64,000 nt of DNA from Ilumatobacteraceae bacterium. GTDB taxonomy: Bacteria > Actinomycetota > Acidimicrobiia > Acidimicrobiales > Ilumatobacteraceae. A model generated the notes under the pieces. The model made no database searches. It was given only the letters and a program-made list of their open reading frames with translations, and was not told the origin of the DNA. The position numbers and the translations under genes were made by a program. Location of the stretch: positions 24,971-88,970 of the forward strand of contig JALHOG010000007.1 of the NCBI GenBank assembly GCA_022843125.1, in the 5' to 3' direction. Below, in pieces: positions 48,310-58,070 of this stretch. Each line of letters begins with the position of its first letter. Position 1 is the stretch's first letter.

Positions 48310-49830
48310 GTGCGAGGAGGGACGACGGTCACGCGTGAGTGGCCCGACGAGCCCGACGTCCGAGCCCGGCTCGAGGCACCCCGAGACGACCTGCTCACCG
48401 AGCGCCGCCGCGACGACGGTGCGTTCGAACAGGTCGTCGGCCCGTTCGCAACGTACGAGCGCACGGTCGCGCCGGGCGGGGCCGGGGTGCTCGTCGAGCG
48501 CACTCGGTACCGGCTCGCGATCCCGTGGTTCGGCTGGTTGTTCTCCGTGCCGGTCCGGGCGCAGCTCGCCCGGCGCGGGCATCCGCCCACGCATCCGCTG
48601 ACCCACCGCACACCGTGGTGGGCGCCGCCCGACCAGATCGACCCGCGGCAGGCGCTCGTGATGGGTCTGCTCGCCGCTGCAGCGATGTCGTCGGCGTTCG
48701 TCAACACACTGTTCACCCAGACCGTTTCGTTCGCCGCCGACGACTTCGGTGTGGGCAATACGGGCGTCGGCATCGCTGGTGCCGTGGTGCGCGCAGGCAT
48801 CGTCGTGGCGCTCCCGTTTGCGCTCCTCGCCGATCGCATCGGCCGTCAACGGGTGATCCGCGTCGTCGCATGGGCAGCGCCGTTGATCGCCGCCCTGGGT
48901 GCGTTCGCGCCGAACTTCCCCGCGCTCGTCGCCACCCAGGCGATCGGCCGACCACTGGGCCTTGCGCTCGACTTCCTCATCGCCGTGGTCGTCGCCGAGG
49001 AGATGCCGCGCAACAGCCGCGCCTACGCGGTCAGCGTGCTCGCAATGGCCGCCGGCCTCGGCAGTGGCATCGCAGTGATGGCGCTACCGCTCGCCGACAT
49101 CGGTGATGGCGGATGGCGGCTCGTCTATCTGGTCGCGCTGATCTGGCTCGTGGTGGCCGTCGACATCAGCCGCCGGCTACCCGAGACCGAGCGTTTCGAG
49201 CGCCCGCACGTCGTGCATCCTCCGCTCGACCTCGGCCGGTTCGTCCCGATCGCCGCCGTCGCCGTGTGCGCCAACTTCTTCGTTGCGCCGGCCAGCTTGT
49301 TCCAGAACAGCTACTTGAGCGACGTGCGGGATTTCGACGCGCGCACGATCGCGATGTTCACGCTCATCACGGCCACGCCGGCGGGGCTCGGCCTCATCAT
49401 CGGCGGGCGTTTGGCCGACGTGCGCGGCCGCCGACGGATGATCGCCTTCGCGATCCCCGTCGCCACCGTGCTGGTGCTCGGTTCGTTCAGCACGGGCGGT
49501 GCGCCCATGTGGTTGTCCGCGTTCGGGGGCGGCTTCATCGGCGGTATCGCCTACCCGGCGCTCGCCGTGTATCGAGCGGAGCTGTTTCCCACCGGCAACC
49601 GCGGCCGCGCCGCGGGCTACCTCACCACGGCCGCCCTGATGGGCGGCATCGCCGGGCTCCTGCTCGTGGGCCACCTGGTCGATCAGGGATGGTCGTACGC
49701 GTCGGTGATCGCGCTCGTCGCAACGGGCCAGATCGCGGTGGTGGCGATCGTGCTGATGCGCTTCCCGGAGACGGCCCACCAGGAGCTGGAAGCGCTCAAC
49801 CCGGTCGACGCGCAGCCGCCTCCGGATTAG
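48310..49830 (+). CDS. major facilitator superfamily transporter with soluble N-terminal extension
   Basis: 506 residues. A hydrophilic N-terminal segment of about 110 residues is unusual for the family; then come about 12 membrane segments with the MFS loop motif LLADRIGRQRVIR after helix 2 and its repeat GGRLADVRGRRRM after helix 8. The substrate is unknown; sugar-porter and multidrug-like members share these motifs. TAGGCT (48297-48302) ends 7 nt before the GTG, which supports the long N-terminus. The stop codon overlaps that of the convergent hydrolase (TTAG). Confidence 0.85.
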   Translation: MRGGTTVTREWPDEPDVRARLEAPRDDLLTERRRDDGAFEQVVGPFATYERTVAPGGAGVLVERTRYRLAIPWFGWLFSVPVRAQLARRGHPPTHPLTHRTPWWAPPDQIDPRQALVMGLLAAAAMSSAFVNTLFTQTVSFAADDFGVGNTGVGIAGAVVRAGIVVALPFALLADRIGRQRVIRVVAWAAPLIAALGAFAPNFPALVATQAIGRPLGLALDFLIAVVVAEEMPRNSRAYAVSVLAMAAGLGSGIAVMALPLADIGDGGWRLVYLVALIWLVVAVDISRRLPETERFERPHVVHPPLDLGRFVPIAAVAVCANFFVAPASLFQNSYLSDVRDFDARTIAMFTLITATPAGLGLIIGGRLADVRGRRRMIAFAIPVATVLVLGSFSTGGAPMWLSAFGGGFIGGIAYPALAVYRAELFPTGNRGRAAGYLTTAALMGGIAGLLLVGHLVDQGWSYASVIALVATGQIAVVAIVLMRFPETAHQELEALNPVDAQPPPD

Positions 49831-50396
49831 CGCTTGACGACCCGGTCGACGAAGTCTCGGATGGCGCCGGCGATCGTGTGGTCGCACCCCTTGAGGTCGT
49901 GCCCCTTGCCCTCCAACCACAGATGGGAGACCTTCGCCTTCGACGCCATCGTCGCAGTCCAGCGCAGCAGCTCGTCGGGGGATCCGAACGTGTCGTTCGT
50001 GCCGGAGATGAACAGCGTGGGCACGTCGATCGCCAGGAGGTGTTCGACCCGGAGCGACTCGGGCTTGCCGGGCGGGTGCAGCGGATAGCAGACGAGCACG
50101 AGGCCCCTGAGGTTCTGGGGTTTCGGCATGCCGTCGGCACCGGCGGCGATCATCGAGCACATGCGCCCGCCCATCGAGCGCCCGCCCATCACCAGCGGCT
50201 CATCGGCAGGCAGCGATGCGATCTCGTTTCGCACGGCGGCCAGCAGCACCGGCGCGCGATCGGGGGCCCTGCGACCCTGCTTGCGATACGGGAAGTCGGC
50301 GCGGACCACCCGATGCGGAGCGAGTACGCGCTCGGTCGCAACGAGCGAGGAATGCGACGAATCCGAACCCGCTCCGGGGAACAGCAGCACCGTCAT
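49827..50396 (-). CDS. alpha/beta hydrolase (KANL3/Tex30-like)
   Basis: 189-residue small hydrolase. It starts MTVLLFPGAGSDSSHSS, the nucleophile elbow is GGRSMGGRM, the acid is near FISGTNDTFG and the His is in EGKGHDLKG. It belongs to the dienelactone-hydrolase-like group with unknown substrates. It follows the J-domain gene by 14 bp in the same direction. Confidence 0.82.
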   Translation of the reverse strand: MTVLLFPGAGSDSSHSSLVATERVLAPHRVVRADFPYRKQGRRAPDRAPVLLAAVRNEIASLPADEPLVMGGRSMGGRMCSMIAAGADGMPKPQNLRGLVLVCYPLHPPGKPESLRVEHLLAIDVPTLFISGTNDTFGSPDELLRWTATMASKAKVSHLWLEGKGHDLKGCDHTIAGAIRDFVDRVVKR

Positions 50397-50410
50397 GTCA
50401 GACCGTCATC

Positions 50411-51118
50411 TCACACAACCGAGACGTCCTTCATCGACAGGATCCGGCGCGCCTCGTTGAGGTCGAGGATCGCCTTGCTCGCGTCCTTCGCGGCGCCGCC
50501 GTGGTCGGGGTGGACCGCTCGCATCCGTGCTCGGTACTGCTTGGTGACGTCGCGCGACGAGGGCACCGTACCGAGATCGAAGCCGAGTACCTGGAGCGCC
50601 CACGCACGCGGGTCGGCGAGCGCCGACAACTCGGTCGCACTGGAACCGGCGAGGTGCGCCACGAGCGCCGGACCGATCGGGCCACGCCAGCGCAGCCCCT
50701 TGAGCAGTACCGGCCCGATGAGGCGACGACTCGATGCCGCCAGCCGCTCGACCGCGTAGATCGCACCGAGCACCTGCGCGAGATCGCTGCCGGTGGTCCC
50801 GAAGTCGAACTCGATCTCGTCGCCCTCACCGAGCAGCTGATGACGACTGTGCGACAGGCCGTGACGATCGATCTGGAAGCGGTGACGCAGGCGAGGCTGC
50901 ACGATCCGCTCGCCGTGCTCGACCTGCTGGACGAGTCGGGTGACGTCGCCCATGACGTCGCTGTCGATGCCCTGGACGTGGTTGGCGACCACCGCTCCGA
51001 GCAGCAGGCCACCGAAGCCCGGGGCCGGGTCGACCGGGAGCACGAGGTTGCCGAGCGCCACTCGCCGGGTGGGCACGGCGGGGCGCGTGTGGAAGACCTC
51101 GAGCTCCGCCAACAACAT
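50411..51118 (-). CDS. protein with C-terminal J domain
   Basis: 235 residues. The last 60 form a J domain with the HPD motif in RMRAVHPDHGGAAKDASKAI, placed at the C-terminus rather than the N-terminus as in DnaJ. The first 170 residues are a beta-rich region I cannot assign. It probably recruits a DnaK-type partner for a specific client. TAGCGT (51131-51126, minus strand) ends 7 nt before the ATG. Confidence 0.8.
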   Translation of the reverse strand: MLLAELEVFHTRPAVPTRRVALGNLVLPVDPAPGFGGLLLGAVVANHVQGIDSDVMGDVTRLVQQVEHGERIVQPRLRHRFQIDRHGLSHSRHQLLGEGDEIEFDFGTTGSDLAQVLGAIYAVERLAASSRRLIGPVLLKGLRWRGPIGPALVAHLAGSSATELSALADPRAWALQVLGFDLGTVPSSRDVTKQYRARMRAVHPDHGGAAKDASKAILDLNEARRILSMKDVSVV

Positions 51119-51216
51119 GCCAGGGACGCTATCGGTCGGTCGGGAACGGTGAGATCACGAGCTGGATGCCCATCACCGGGCGTTGCTCATACGGGCGTTG
51201 CTCACGCGGCGGTTGG

Positions 51217-52005
51217 TCACACGTACGGGCGGATGACGGTGCGCAGCTCTTCGGCCGAGGTCGACACGACGACTGGTTCGTCGCCCTCGTCGAGCAGACC
51301 GTGCAACGCCTGTGCGTTGCCGACGATCACGGCCCACGCCCGGATCGCCAACCCGAACGGCGGGGCGTTGGGTGAGAGGTCCGGCACCAGGGCGAGCAGG
51401 GTGCGTCGCGCCGAGGCGTCGGTCGGGTCGCGGACCAGCCGATCGGCGTTCACGTAGAGGTCGTTCAGGGCGCCGTCGGGAGCGGCCGCGTCCTCGTCGA
51501 GCGACGCCACCTCACCGGCCTCGATCGCGTCGAGTAGATCGTCGACGGTGTGCTCGGCGTCGCTGGCGACGACGAGTGTGCGCCCTTCCCAACGGTGCGG
51601 GATCTCCGCTTCGTTCATCGACTGCTGGAGCAGCTCGATGTCGTTCTTCGACCAGTCGTCGAGGTCGAACTCGGTGACACCCTCCCCCTCGTCGTCGTCG
51701 TCGAGCAACGGGACCGGGAATGGTCCGATCTCACGTTCCAGCTCGTCGAAGATCGCGTCGACATCTGTTTCGATCGCCTCGGGGACGATCAACTCGTCGC
51801 CCTCCCAGGTGTGGGGAACGCTGCGCTCGGCGAGCGTCTCGGCGAGCTCGGCACGCTGCTCGAACGTCCAGCCCATGAGGTTGTAGTGAACCTTGACCTG
51901 GTCGGGATCGTTCGGGTCGAACTCGACGTCGAACGCCGGGGGCGCGCCGGCCGCGGCCGTCGACTGCTGGTCGTCTTGATTGTCACCGCGGCTCGTCATC
52001 GACAT
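51217..52005 (-). CDS. acidic protein with internally duplicated domain
   Basis: 262-residue soluble acidic protein of unknown function. Two related segments are visible: residues about 30-95 (VHYNLMGWTFEQRAELAETL ... VPHTWEGDELIV) and about 110-165 (FDLDDWSKNDIELLQQSM ... IPHRWEGRTLVV). Each is an alpha-beta unit ending in a His-x-Trp-Glu-Gly turn and a strand. A helical C-terminal part follows. TAGCGT (52019-52014, minus strand) ends 8 nt before the ATG. Confidence 0.7.
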   Translation of the reverse strand: MSMTSRGDNQDDQQSTAAAGAPPAFDVEFDPNDPDQVKVHYNLMGWTFEQRAELAETLAERSVPHTWEGDELIVPEAIETDVDAIFDELEREIGPFPVPLLDDDDEGEGVTEFDLDDWSKNDIELLQQSMNEAEIPHRWEGRTLVVASDAEHTVDDLLDAIEAGEVASLDEDAAAPDGALNDLYVNADRLVRDPTDASARRTLLALVPDLSPNAPPFGLAIRAWAVIVGNAQALHGLLDEGDEPVVVSTSAEELRTVIRPYV

Positions 52006-52038
52006 GACGTGGAACGCTACCCGTGCGCGAGTCAGGGT

Positions 52039-53793
52039 TCAGCCAATGACACGAGCGAGGAAGGCCGCGGTGAGCTCGAAGTCGGCGCGCCGGTTGGCCG
52101 GCGAGCGGAAGCCGTGCCCCTCCCCCTCGAACACGTGGAGCTCGATCTCTCCACCCGCATCGCGGACACGATCGACGAAGTCCAGCGTCGACGACAGCGG
52201 CACCACCGGATCGGCGTCGCCGTGCATGACCAGCAGCGGCACGTCGATGCGGTCGGCGTACGAGATCGGCGACCGCTCGCGGTAGGTGGCCACGTCGTCG
52301 AGCGGGCCGACGAGCCGGAGCGGGTAATGGGCTTCGAACCGGTGACTCTCGTCGGTGAGCACCGTCAGGTCGGTCACCGGGTAGAGCACGGCGCCACCCG
52401 CAGCGAGCCCGTCGTGCAGACCGAGGACGCCGAGCACGGCGAGCCCGCCGGACGAGCTGCCGATCACCACCGTCCGCGCCGGCGTACTCCACCCGCGACG
52501 ATGCGACTCGACGAGGATCGCCGCCGTGTCGTCGACGTCGAGGCGCCCCCACTCCCCCTGGAGCGCCTGCTGGTACCAACGCCCGTGGCCGGTCGAGCCA
52601 CGTGGATCGGGAACGAGGACGTCGTAGCCCTGCGACCACCAGTACGCGATGCGTGGCAGGAACTCGACCTGCCACTGGTCGGTTGGCCCGCCGTGGACCC
52701 AACACAGGGTGCGACCCTCGCCGGCGACGTAACGGCGGGCGTGGAGCACGGCCCCGTCGATCGCGACCTCGACGATCTCCGGCTCCGGGAGGTCCGCCTG
52801 CTCCCATCCGGCGACCGGACCGATCGCGAGCACCGTCCGCTCCCATGCCGCAGTGTCATAGGAGACGATCTGGGTCGGCGTGCGAGCACCGCTGCGGAGA
52901 GCGACGACCCGGTCGCCGGCCCAGGTGAGCTGCCCGTGCACCCCGCGCGCCACCTCGGTGACGGCGCGGGTCGCGACGTCGACGACGCACAGCCGGCCGA
53001 AACCGCCCTCGTTGCGTGTGAACGCCACGCGATCACCGCCGGGCGACGCTGCGAACGATCGCTGTCCGGTGCCCCACGTCGGCCCGGCATGTTCGAACGG
53101 CTCGTCGACCAGCGGAGCGTCGCCCAGCCACACGTTGTTCCACCCGGTGTCGTCACGTACGCAGAGACCCGTGCCATCGGGCATGATCCGCGGCTGCTGC
53201 AGCGCGCCAGCAGGATGGAACTCGTCCCGGTTCTGACCGTCGAACGTCATGCGCTCGACTCGTGCTGCATCCCACGGCATGTCGGGCACGTTCCACGCCT
53301 GCCAGACCGCCCCCGAGCCGCACGGCGTCGGCCACGGGTCGAACACGAAGTCCGCCGACCCGTCATCGAGTCGCTGCGGCGATGACGACCCGTCGATCCA
53401 CCAGCGCCACACCTCGGCCTGATCGACGATCGCGACGACCGACGTCCCGTCGGGCGTGACCGCCGGCGCCTCGGCACGCCTCCCCTCGCCGACGTCGCTG
53501 ATCCGGCGGGCCGGGCCTCCGGGAACCGGCTGCGACCACAGGTTGCCATCGCGCCCCGCGTACACGAGCGAGTCACCGGACGGGCACCACGCGAAACAGC
53601 CACCGCCGAGCCCGCGGCCCGGTGCGGGTGCCGGCTCGGTGGTCACCAGCCGCTCGGGGCCACCGTCGCCGGGCACGGTGGCGATCGCTGCATTGCCGCC
53701 CCAACGCACCACAAACGCGACGAGGCGACCGTCGGGTGACAGCTTCGGTTCGGTCAGCTCCCGACCGGCGAGGCACATCTCGATCGTGATCAC
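52039..53793 (-). CDS. S9-family prolyl-oligopeptidase-like serine peptidase
   Basis: 584 residues without a signal peptide. An N-terminal beta-propeller (about 1-330, repeats such as [11 protein letters not shown] and [11 protein letters not shown]) caps an alpha/beta-hydrolase domain (about 350-584). The nucleophile is in IGSSSGGLA, the Asp near [10 protein letters not shown] and the His in EGHGFRSP, a full triad. Such enzymes cut short peptides in the cytoplasm. The GTG start is tentative; an ATG at 53778 and a GTG at 53805 are alternatives. Confidence 0.9.
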   Translation of the reverse strand: MITIEMCLAGRELTEPKLSPDGRLVAFVVRWGGNAAIATVPGDGGPERLVTTEPAPAPGRGLGGGCFAWCPSGDSLVYAGRDGNLWSQPVPGGPARRISDVGEGRRAEAPAVTPDGTSVVAIVDQAEVWRWWIDGSSSPQRLDDGSADFVFDPWPTPCGSGAVWQAWNVPDMPWDAARVERMTFDGQNRDEFHPAGALQQPRIMPDGTGLCVRDDTGWNNVWLGDAPLVDEPFEHAGPTWGTGQRSFAASPGGDRVAFTRNEGGFGRLCVVDVATRAVTEVARGVHGQLTWAGDRVVALRSGARTPTQIVSYDTAAWERTVLAIGPVAGWEQADLPEPEIVEVAIDGAVLHARRYVAGEGRTLCWVHGGPTDQWQVEFLPRIAYWWSQGYDVLVPDPRGSTGHGRWYQQALQGEWGRLDVDDTAAILVESHRRGWSTPARTVVIGSSSGGLAVLGVLGLHDGLAAGGAVLYPVTDLTVLTDESHRFEAHYPLRLVGPLDDVATYRERSPISYADRIDVPLLVMHGDADPVVPLSSTLDFVDRVRDAGGEIELHVFEGEGHGFRSPANRRADFELTAAFLARVIG

Positions 53794-53911
53794 GCCGCCC
53801 GACACTACGTCCGCAACCCCGTTGGAGGGCTGCGAAACCTCGTTGGTGGGGGGCGGGGTGGTGTGGCACCGTGGTCGGGTCCGAGTCCGATCGACCCGAG
53901 AGGAGGTACCG
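53794..53911. other. divergent intergenic region
   Basis: This gap lies between the peptidase gene and a small gene on the other strand. It contains a G-rich stretch at about 53848-53862 and a short repeat CGGGTC ... GACCCG just before the Shine-Dalgarno site of the small gene. No clear promoter was found. Confidence 0.4.
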
Positions 53912-54010
53912 ATGTTGCAGCTCACGTTCACCACCGCTGCGTGTGGCCGCGCCCGCGGCGATGTCGTCGGTGCCCTCCGGCCGATCCTCGGCACCGCGTC
54001 GATCCGCTGA
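53912..54010 (+). CDS. small 32-residue protein with strong ribosome binding site
   Basis: The reading frame [16 protein letters not shown]... is preceded by GAGAGGAGG with 6 nt to the ATG, one of the best Shine-Dalgarno sites in the window, where most genes have none. It could encode a small protein or serve as a leader peptide for the next gene. A 17-bp hairpin follows the stop by 32 nt. No family is recognised. Confidence 0.45.
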   Translation: MLQLTFTTAACGRARGDVVGALRPILGTASIR

Positions 54011-54042
54011 CGATCGCGCCCCACTCGGCTCAGCCACCGGCC

Positions 54043-54085
54043 CGCTGGGCACACGCGCGTCCCTCGGGCGCGCGTGTGCCCAGCG
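54043..54085 (+). terminator. 17-bp perfect hairpin between two small genes
   Basis: CGCTGGGCACACGCGCG (54043-54059) pairs with CGCGCGTGTGCCCAGCG (54069-54085) across a 9-base loop. It may terminate transcription of the first small gene, or fold in a common leader. It is followed by an unstructured C/A-rich stretch with repeated CCAACC units (about 54087-54112) and then a Shine-Dalgarno site. Confidence 0.6.
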
Positions 54086-54130
54086 TCCAACCCCAACCCA
54101 ACCCCAACCCAACACGCCAGGAGGCGTCAC

Positions 54131-54271
54131 ATGTATCACCACAGCGTCAACGAACAGCGCCAGGCCATCGCCGACCGGCACGAGCAGCTCCGCCGCGCAG
54201 CGGGCGCAGCTCGGCTCCGGCGGGACGTCCGGCGCGAACGTCGGAGACGAGCCCCGGCACGCAGCCGGTAG
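54131..54271 (+). CDS. small basic 46-residue protein
   Basis: The frame starts [20 protein letters not shown] and becomes very Arg-rich. AGGAGG stands 7 nt before the ATG. The N-terminal half is predicted to be one amphipathic helix. Short proteins with a similar helix and Arg-rich tail occur in actinobacteria, but I cannot name a family. The C/A-rich leader and good ribosome binding site suggest strong translation. Confidence 0.55.
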   Translation: MYHHSVNEQRQAIADRHEQLRRAAGAARLRRDVRRERRRRAPARSR

Positions 54272-54297
54272 GCGGGTCATCCCGACCAACCCGGGTC

Positions 54298-54330
54298 GGG
54301 CATGCGAGCACTAGGGTGACTCGCATGCCC
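54298..54330. promoter_or_regulatory. inverted repeat over the glpX -10 and start codon
   Basis: GGGCATGCGAG (54298-54308) and CTCGCATGCCC (54320-54330) are perfect complements around an 11-base centre that holds TAGGGT (54312-54317), the likely -10. The right arm contains the ATG of glpX. If the mRNA is leaderless, only one arm is transcribed, so the repeat would work as DNA, for example as an operator. Confidence 0.5.
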
Positions 54331-55323
54331 AACCCGGGAGCACAACGGCCCGACCGCAACCTCGCCATGGAGTTGGTCCGGGTCACCGAATCCGCTGCCC
54401 TCGCCGCCGCCCGCTGGGTCGGACGTGGCAACAAGGAGGGCGCCGACGCCGCCGCGGTCGACGCCATGCGACTCAGTCTCTCGAGCGTCCAGATGGACGG
54501 CATCGTCGTCATCGGCGAAGGCGAGAAGGACGAGGCGCCGATGCTGTTCAACGGCGAGCGCGTGGGCGACGGGCAACCACCCCTCGTCGACGTCGCCGTC
54601 GACCCGATCGACGGCACCACCCTCACGGCGAAGGGGCTCAACAACGCCCTGTCGGTGATCGCGGTGAGCGAACGCGGCTCGATGTTCGACCCGGGCCCGT
54701 CGTTCTACATGGACAAGATCGCCGTCGGCCCCGACTGCGTCGGTGCGATCGACATCTCCGCGAGCATCTCGCAGAACCTGCGCTGGGTGGCGAAGTCCAA
54801 GCAGACCAGCGTGCGCGACCTCACGGTCTGCATCCTCGACCGGCCCCGCCACGCCGATCTCATCGACGAGGTCCGCTCCAGCGGTGCCCGCATCCGGCTC
54901 ATCACCGACGGCGACATCTACGGGTCGATCGCGTCGGCGTGGCCCGATGCCGGCGTCGACGTGCTCGTCGGCGTCGGCGGCACCCCGGAAGCCGTGATCA
55001 CCGCAGCGGCGCTGAAGAGCATGGGCGGTGAGATCCAGGCACGGCTCGCGCCGCAGAGCGACAGCGAGCGCGCGGCCGTGCTGGCTGCCGGCTACGACCT
55101 CGATCGTGTCCTCACCCAGGACGACCTGATCCAGGGTGACAACTGCTTCTTCGCTGCCACCGGCCTCTCCGACGGGCAGCTGCTCCGTGGCGTGCGATTC
55201 GACCACTTCGGCGCCCGCACCCAGAGCCTCGTGATGCGCTCACGCAGCGGCACCGTCCGCTTCATCGACGCCCGTCACCGAGTCCGCAAGCTCCAAGAGT
55301 TCAGCGCCATCGACTACACGTGA
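54325..55323 (+). CDS. glpX: fructose-1,6-bisphosphatase class II
   Basis: 332-residue GlpX-type phosphatase, the main gluconeogenic FBPase of actinobacteria. Metal and substrate motifs are visible as [30 protein letters not shown] and the [14 protein letters not shown] segment. TAGGGT ends 7 nt before the ATG. The stop codon is the first part of a 78-bp palindrome shared with the convergent SDR gene. Confidence 0.95.
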   Translation: MPNPGAQRPDRNLAMELVRVTESAALAAARWVGRGNKEGADAAAVDAMRLSLSSVQMDGIVVIGEGEKDEAPMLFNGERVGDGQPPLVDVAVDPIDGTTLTAKGLNNALSVIAVSERGSMFDPGPSFYMDKIAVGPDCVGAIDISASISQNLRWVAKSKQTSVRDLTVCILDRPRHADLIDEVRSSGARIRLITDGDIYGSIASAWPDAGVDVLVGVGGTPEAVITAAALKSMGGEIQARLAPQSDSERAAVLAAGYDLDRVLTQDDLIQGDNCFFAATGLSDGQLLRGVRFDHFGARTQSLVMRSRSGTVRFIDARHRVRKLQEFSAIDYT

Positions 55324-55394
55324 CGGAATGGGTCAGACCAACTGCGTCACGGCTCGAGCCGTGACGCAGTTGGTCTGACCCATTCCGTCACGTG
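55317..55394. terminator. 78-bp perfect palindrome holding both convergent stop codons
   Basis: The two 39-base arms are exact complements with no spacer; the centre is CTCGAG. The glpX stop (TGA, 55321-55323) and the SDR stop (TGA on the other strand, 55390-55388) lie at mirror positions near the two ends, each preceded by ACG. RNA from either strand would fold into a stem of about 37 bp with a 4-base loop, a strong bidirectional terminator. Such perfect symmetry without a loop is unusual. Confidence 0.85.
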
Positions 55395-56158
55395 CGTTGG
55401 ACGCGCGAGCTTGCCCAGCGGCGGAGGCCGCGCGGCAGCGAGTTCGTCACCGCCGACATCGCCTGGTACTGCAGCCCAGGGATCGACACGGCCTTGTTCG
55501 CGACCACGTCACGCAGGCCGGTCTCGGCCACCTGCAGCGGGCTGGTCCACGCGAACGACGGGAACTGATCCGCGTACTGCTCGGTGTTGCTGACCCGCTG
55601 GAACTCGGTCTTCGTGAGCCCTGGGCACAGGGCAGTGACGTTCACACCGTGGGCCTTGGCTTCCTCGTGGAGGCTCTCGGTGAGGCTCGTCACGTAGGCC
55701 TTCGTCGCCGCGTAGACGGCGAGACGTGGCGCCGGCTGGAAGCTGGCGACGCTCGAGACGTTGAGCAACCAGCCGCGCCGGCGTGGGACCATCGCCGCCA
55801 GCGCTGCGTGGCTGAGACGCGTCAGTGCCGCGATGTTGAGTTCGACCTCGTCGGCGAGACGATCGGCGTCGAGTTCGTGGAACGTGCCGTTGGTGCCGAA
55901 CCCGGCGTTGTTGATCACCAGATCGATCGGCCGGGTCGCATCGGCGATCCGCGCCGCGACCTCGCGCTGCCCCGCATCGGTCGTCAGGTCGGCCACCAGC
56001 ACCTCGACGCCACCGTGACGCTCGGCGAGCGCAGCTAGGCGATCGGCACGACGTGCGACGACGACCGTCGGGACACCCGCATCAGCGAGCAGCCCGACCA
56101 TCACCTCCCCGATCCCCGACGACGCCCCGGTGACGAGCGCCGACGAGAACGGGAACAT
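55388..56158 (-). CDS. short-chain dehydrogenase, last gene of the atp cluster
   Basis: 256-residue classical SDR: TGASSGIG near residue 10, NNAG near 87, active-site Ser in LNVSSVASF and YAATKAY. Its ATG is 2 bp after the atpC stop, so it is likely transcribed with the ATP synthase genes though it has no known part in the complex. Its last codons run into the 78-bp palindrome. The substrate is unknown; it resembles the YqjQ/DltE-like group. Confidence 0.9.
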   Translation of the reverse strand: MFPFSSALVTGASSGIGEVMVGLLADAGVPTVVVARRADRLAALAERHGGVEVLVADLTTDAGQREVAARIADATRPIDLVINNAGFGTNGTFHELDADRLADEVELNIAALTRLSHAALAAMVPRRRGWLLNVSSVASFQPAPRLAVYAATKAYVTSLTESLHEEAKAHGVNVTALCPGLTKTEFQRVSNTEQYADQFPSFAWTSPLQVAETGLRDVVANKAVSIPGLQYQAMSAVTNSLPRGLRRWASSRVQRT

Positions 56159-56160
56159 CG

Positions 56161-56562
56161 TCAGACCGTGATGCCCGCTGCCCGCAAGCGGGCATGGGAG
56201 CGGCCGAGCGCACTGATCGCTTCGGCATCGTGCTCGTGGCGGAGACGCTCCTCGGCGCGTTGCTTTGCGGAACGCGCCCGATCGACGTCGATCTTGGAGC
56301 CGAGCTCTGCAGCGTCGGACAGGATCGAGACCTTGTTGTTGCTGACCTCGACGAAGCCGCCGTGCACTGCGATGTCTTCGACGCTGCCGTCGGTCAGGAA
56401 CACGCGGGTGTGGTTCTCGGTGAGCGCACCCAGGAAGGGTGCGTGGCCGGCCTGGAACGCGATCTCGCCGCCGCCGAGGGTCCGCGTGATCACCATCGTT
56501 GCCTCACCGGAGTAGAGCACCTCCTCGGGCGACACCACCTCGACCGTCATGGTCGCTGCCAT
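56161..56562 (-). CDS. atpC: ATP synthase epsilon subunit
   Basis: 133 residues: N-terminal beta-sandwich (TVEVVSPEEVLYSGEATMV ... HAPFLGALTENHTRV) and a C-terminal helical hairpin (about 88-133). It is part of the rotor and can inhibit ATP hydrolysis. The ATG overlaps nothing but lies 2 bp after the atpD stop; an internal ATG four codons in is possible. Confidence 0.96.
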   Translation of the reverse strand: MAATMTVEVVSPEEVLYSGEATMVITRTLGGGEIAFQAGHAPFLGALTENHTRVFLTDGSVEDIAVHGGFVEVSNNKVSILSDAAELGSKIDVDRARSAKQRAEERLRHEHDAEAISALGRSHARLRAAGITV

Positions 56563-56564
56563 GA

Positions 56565-58043
<1,479 letters not shown>

Positions 58044-58070
58044 TCAGAGAAAGAAAGGAAGGGTGGAGCT

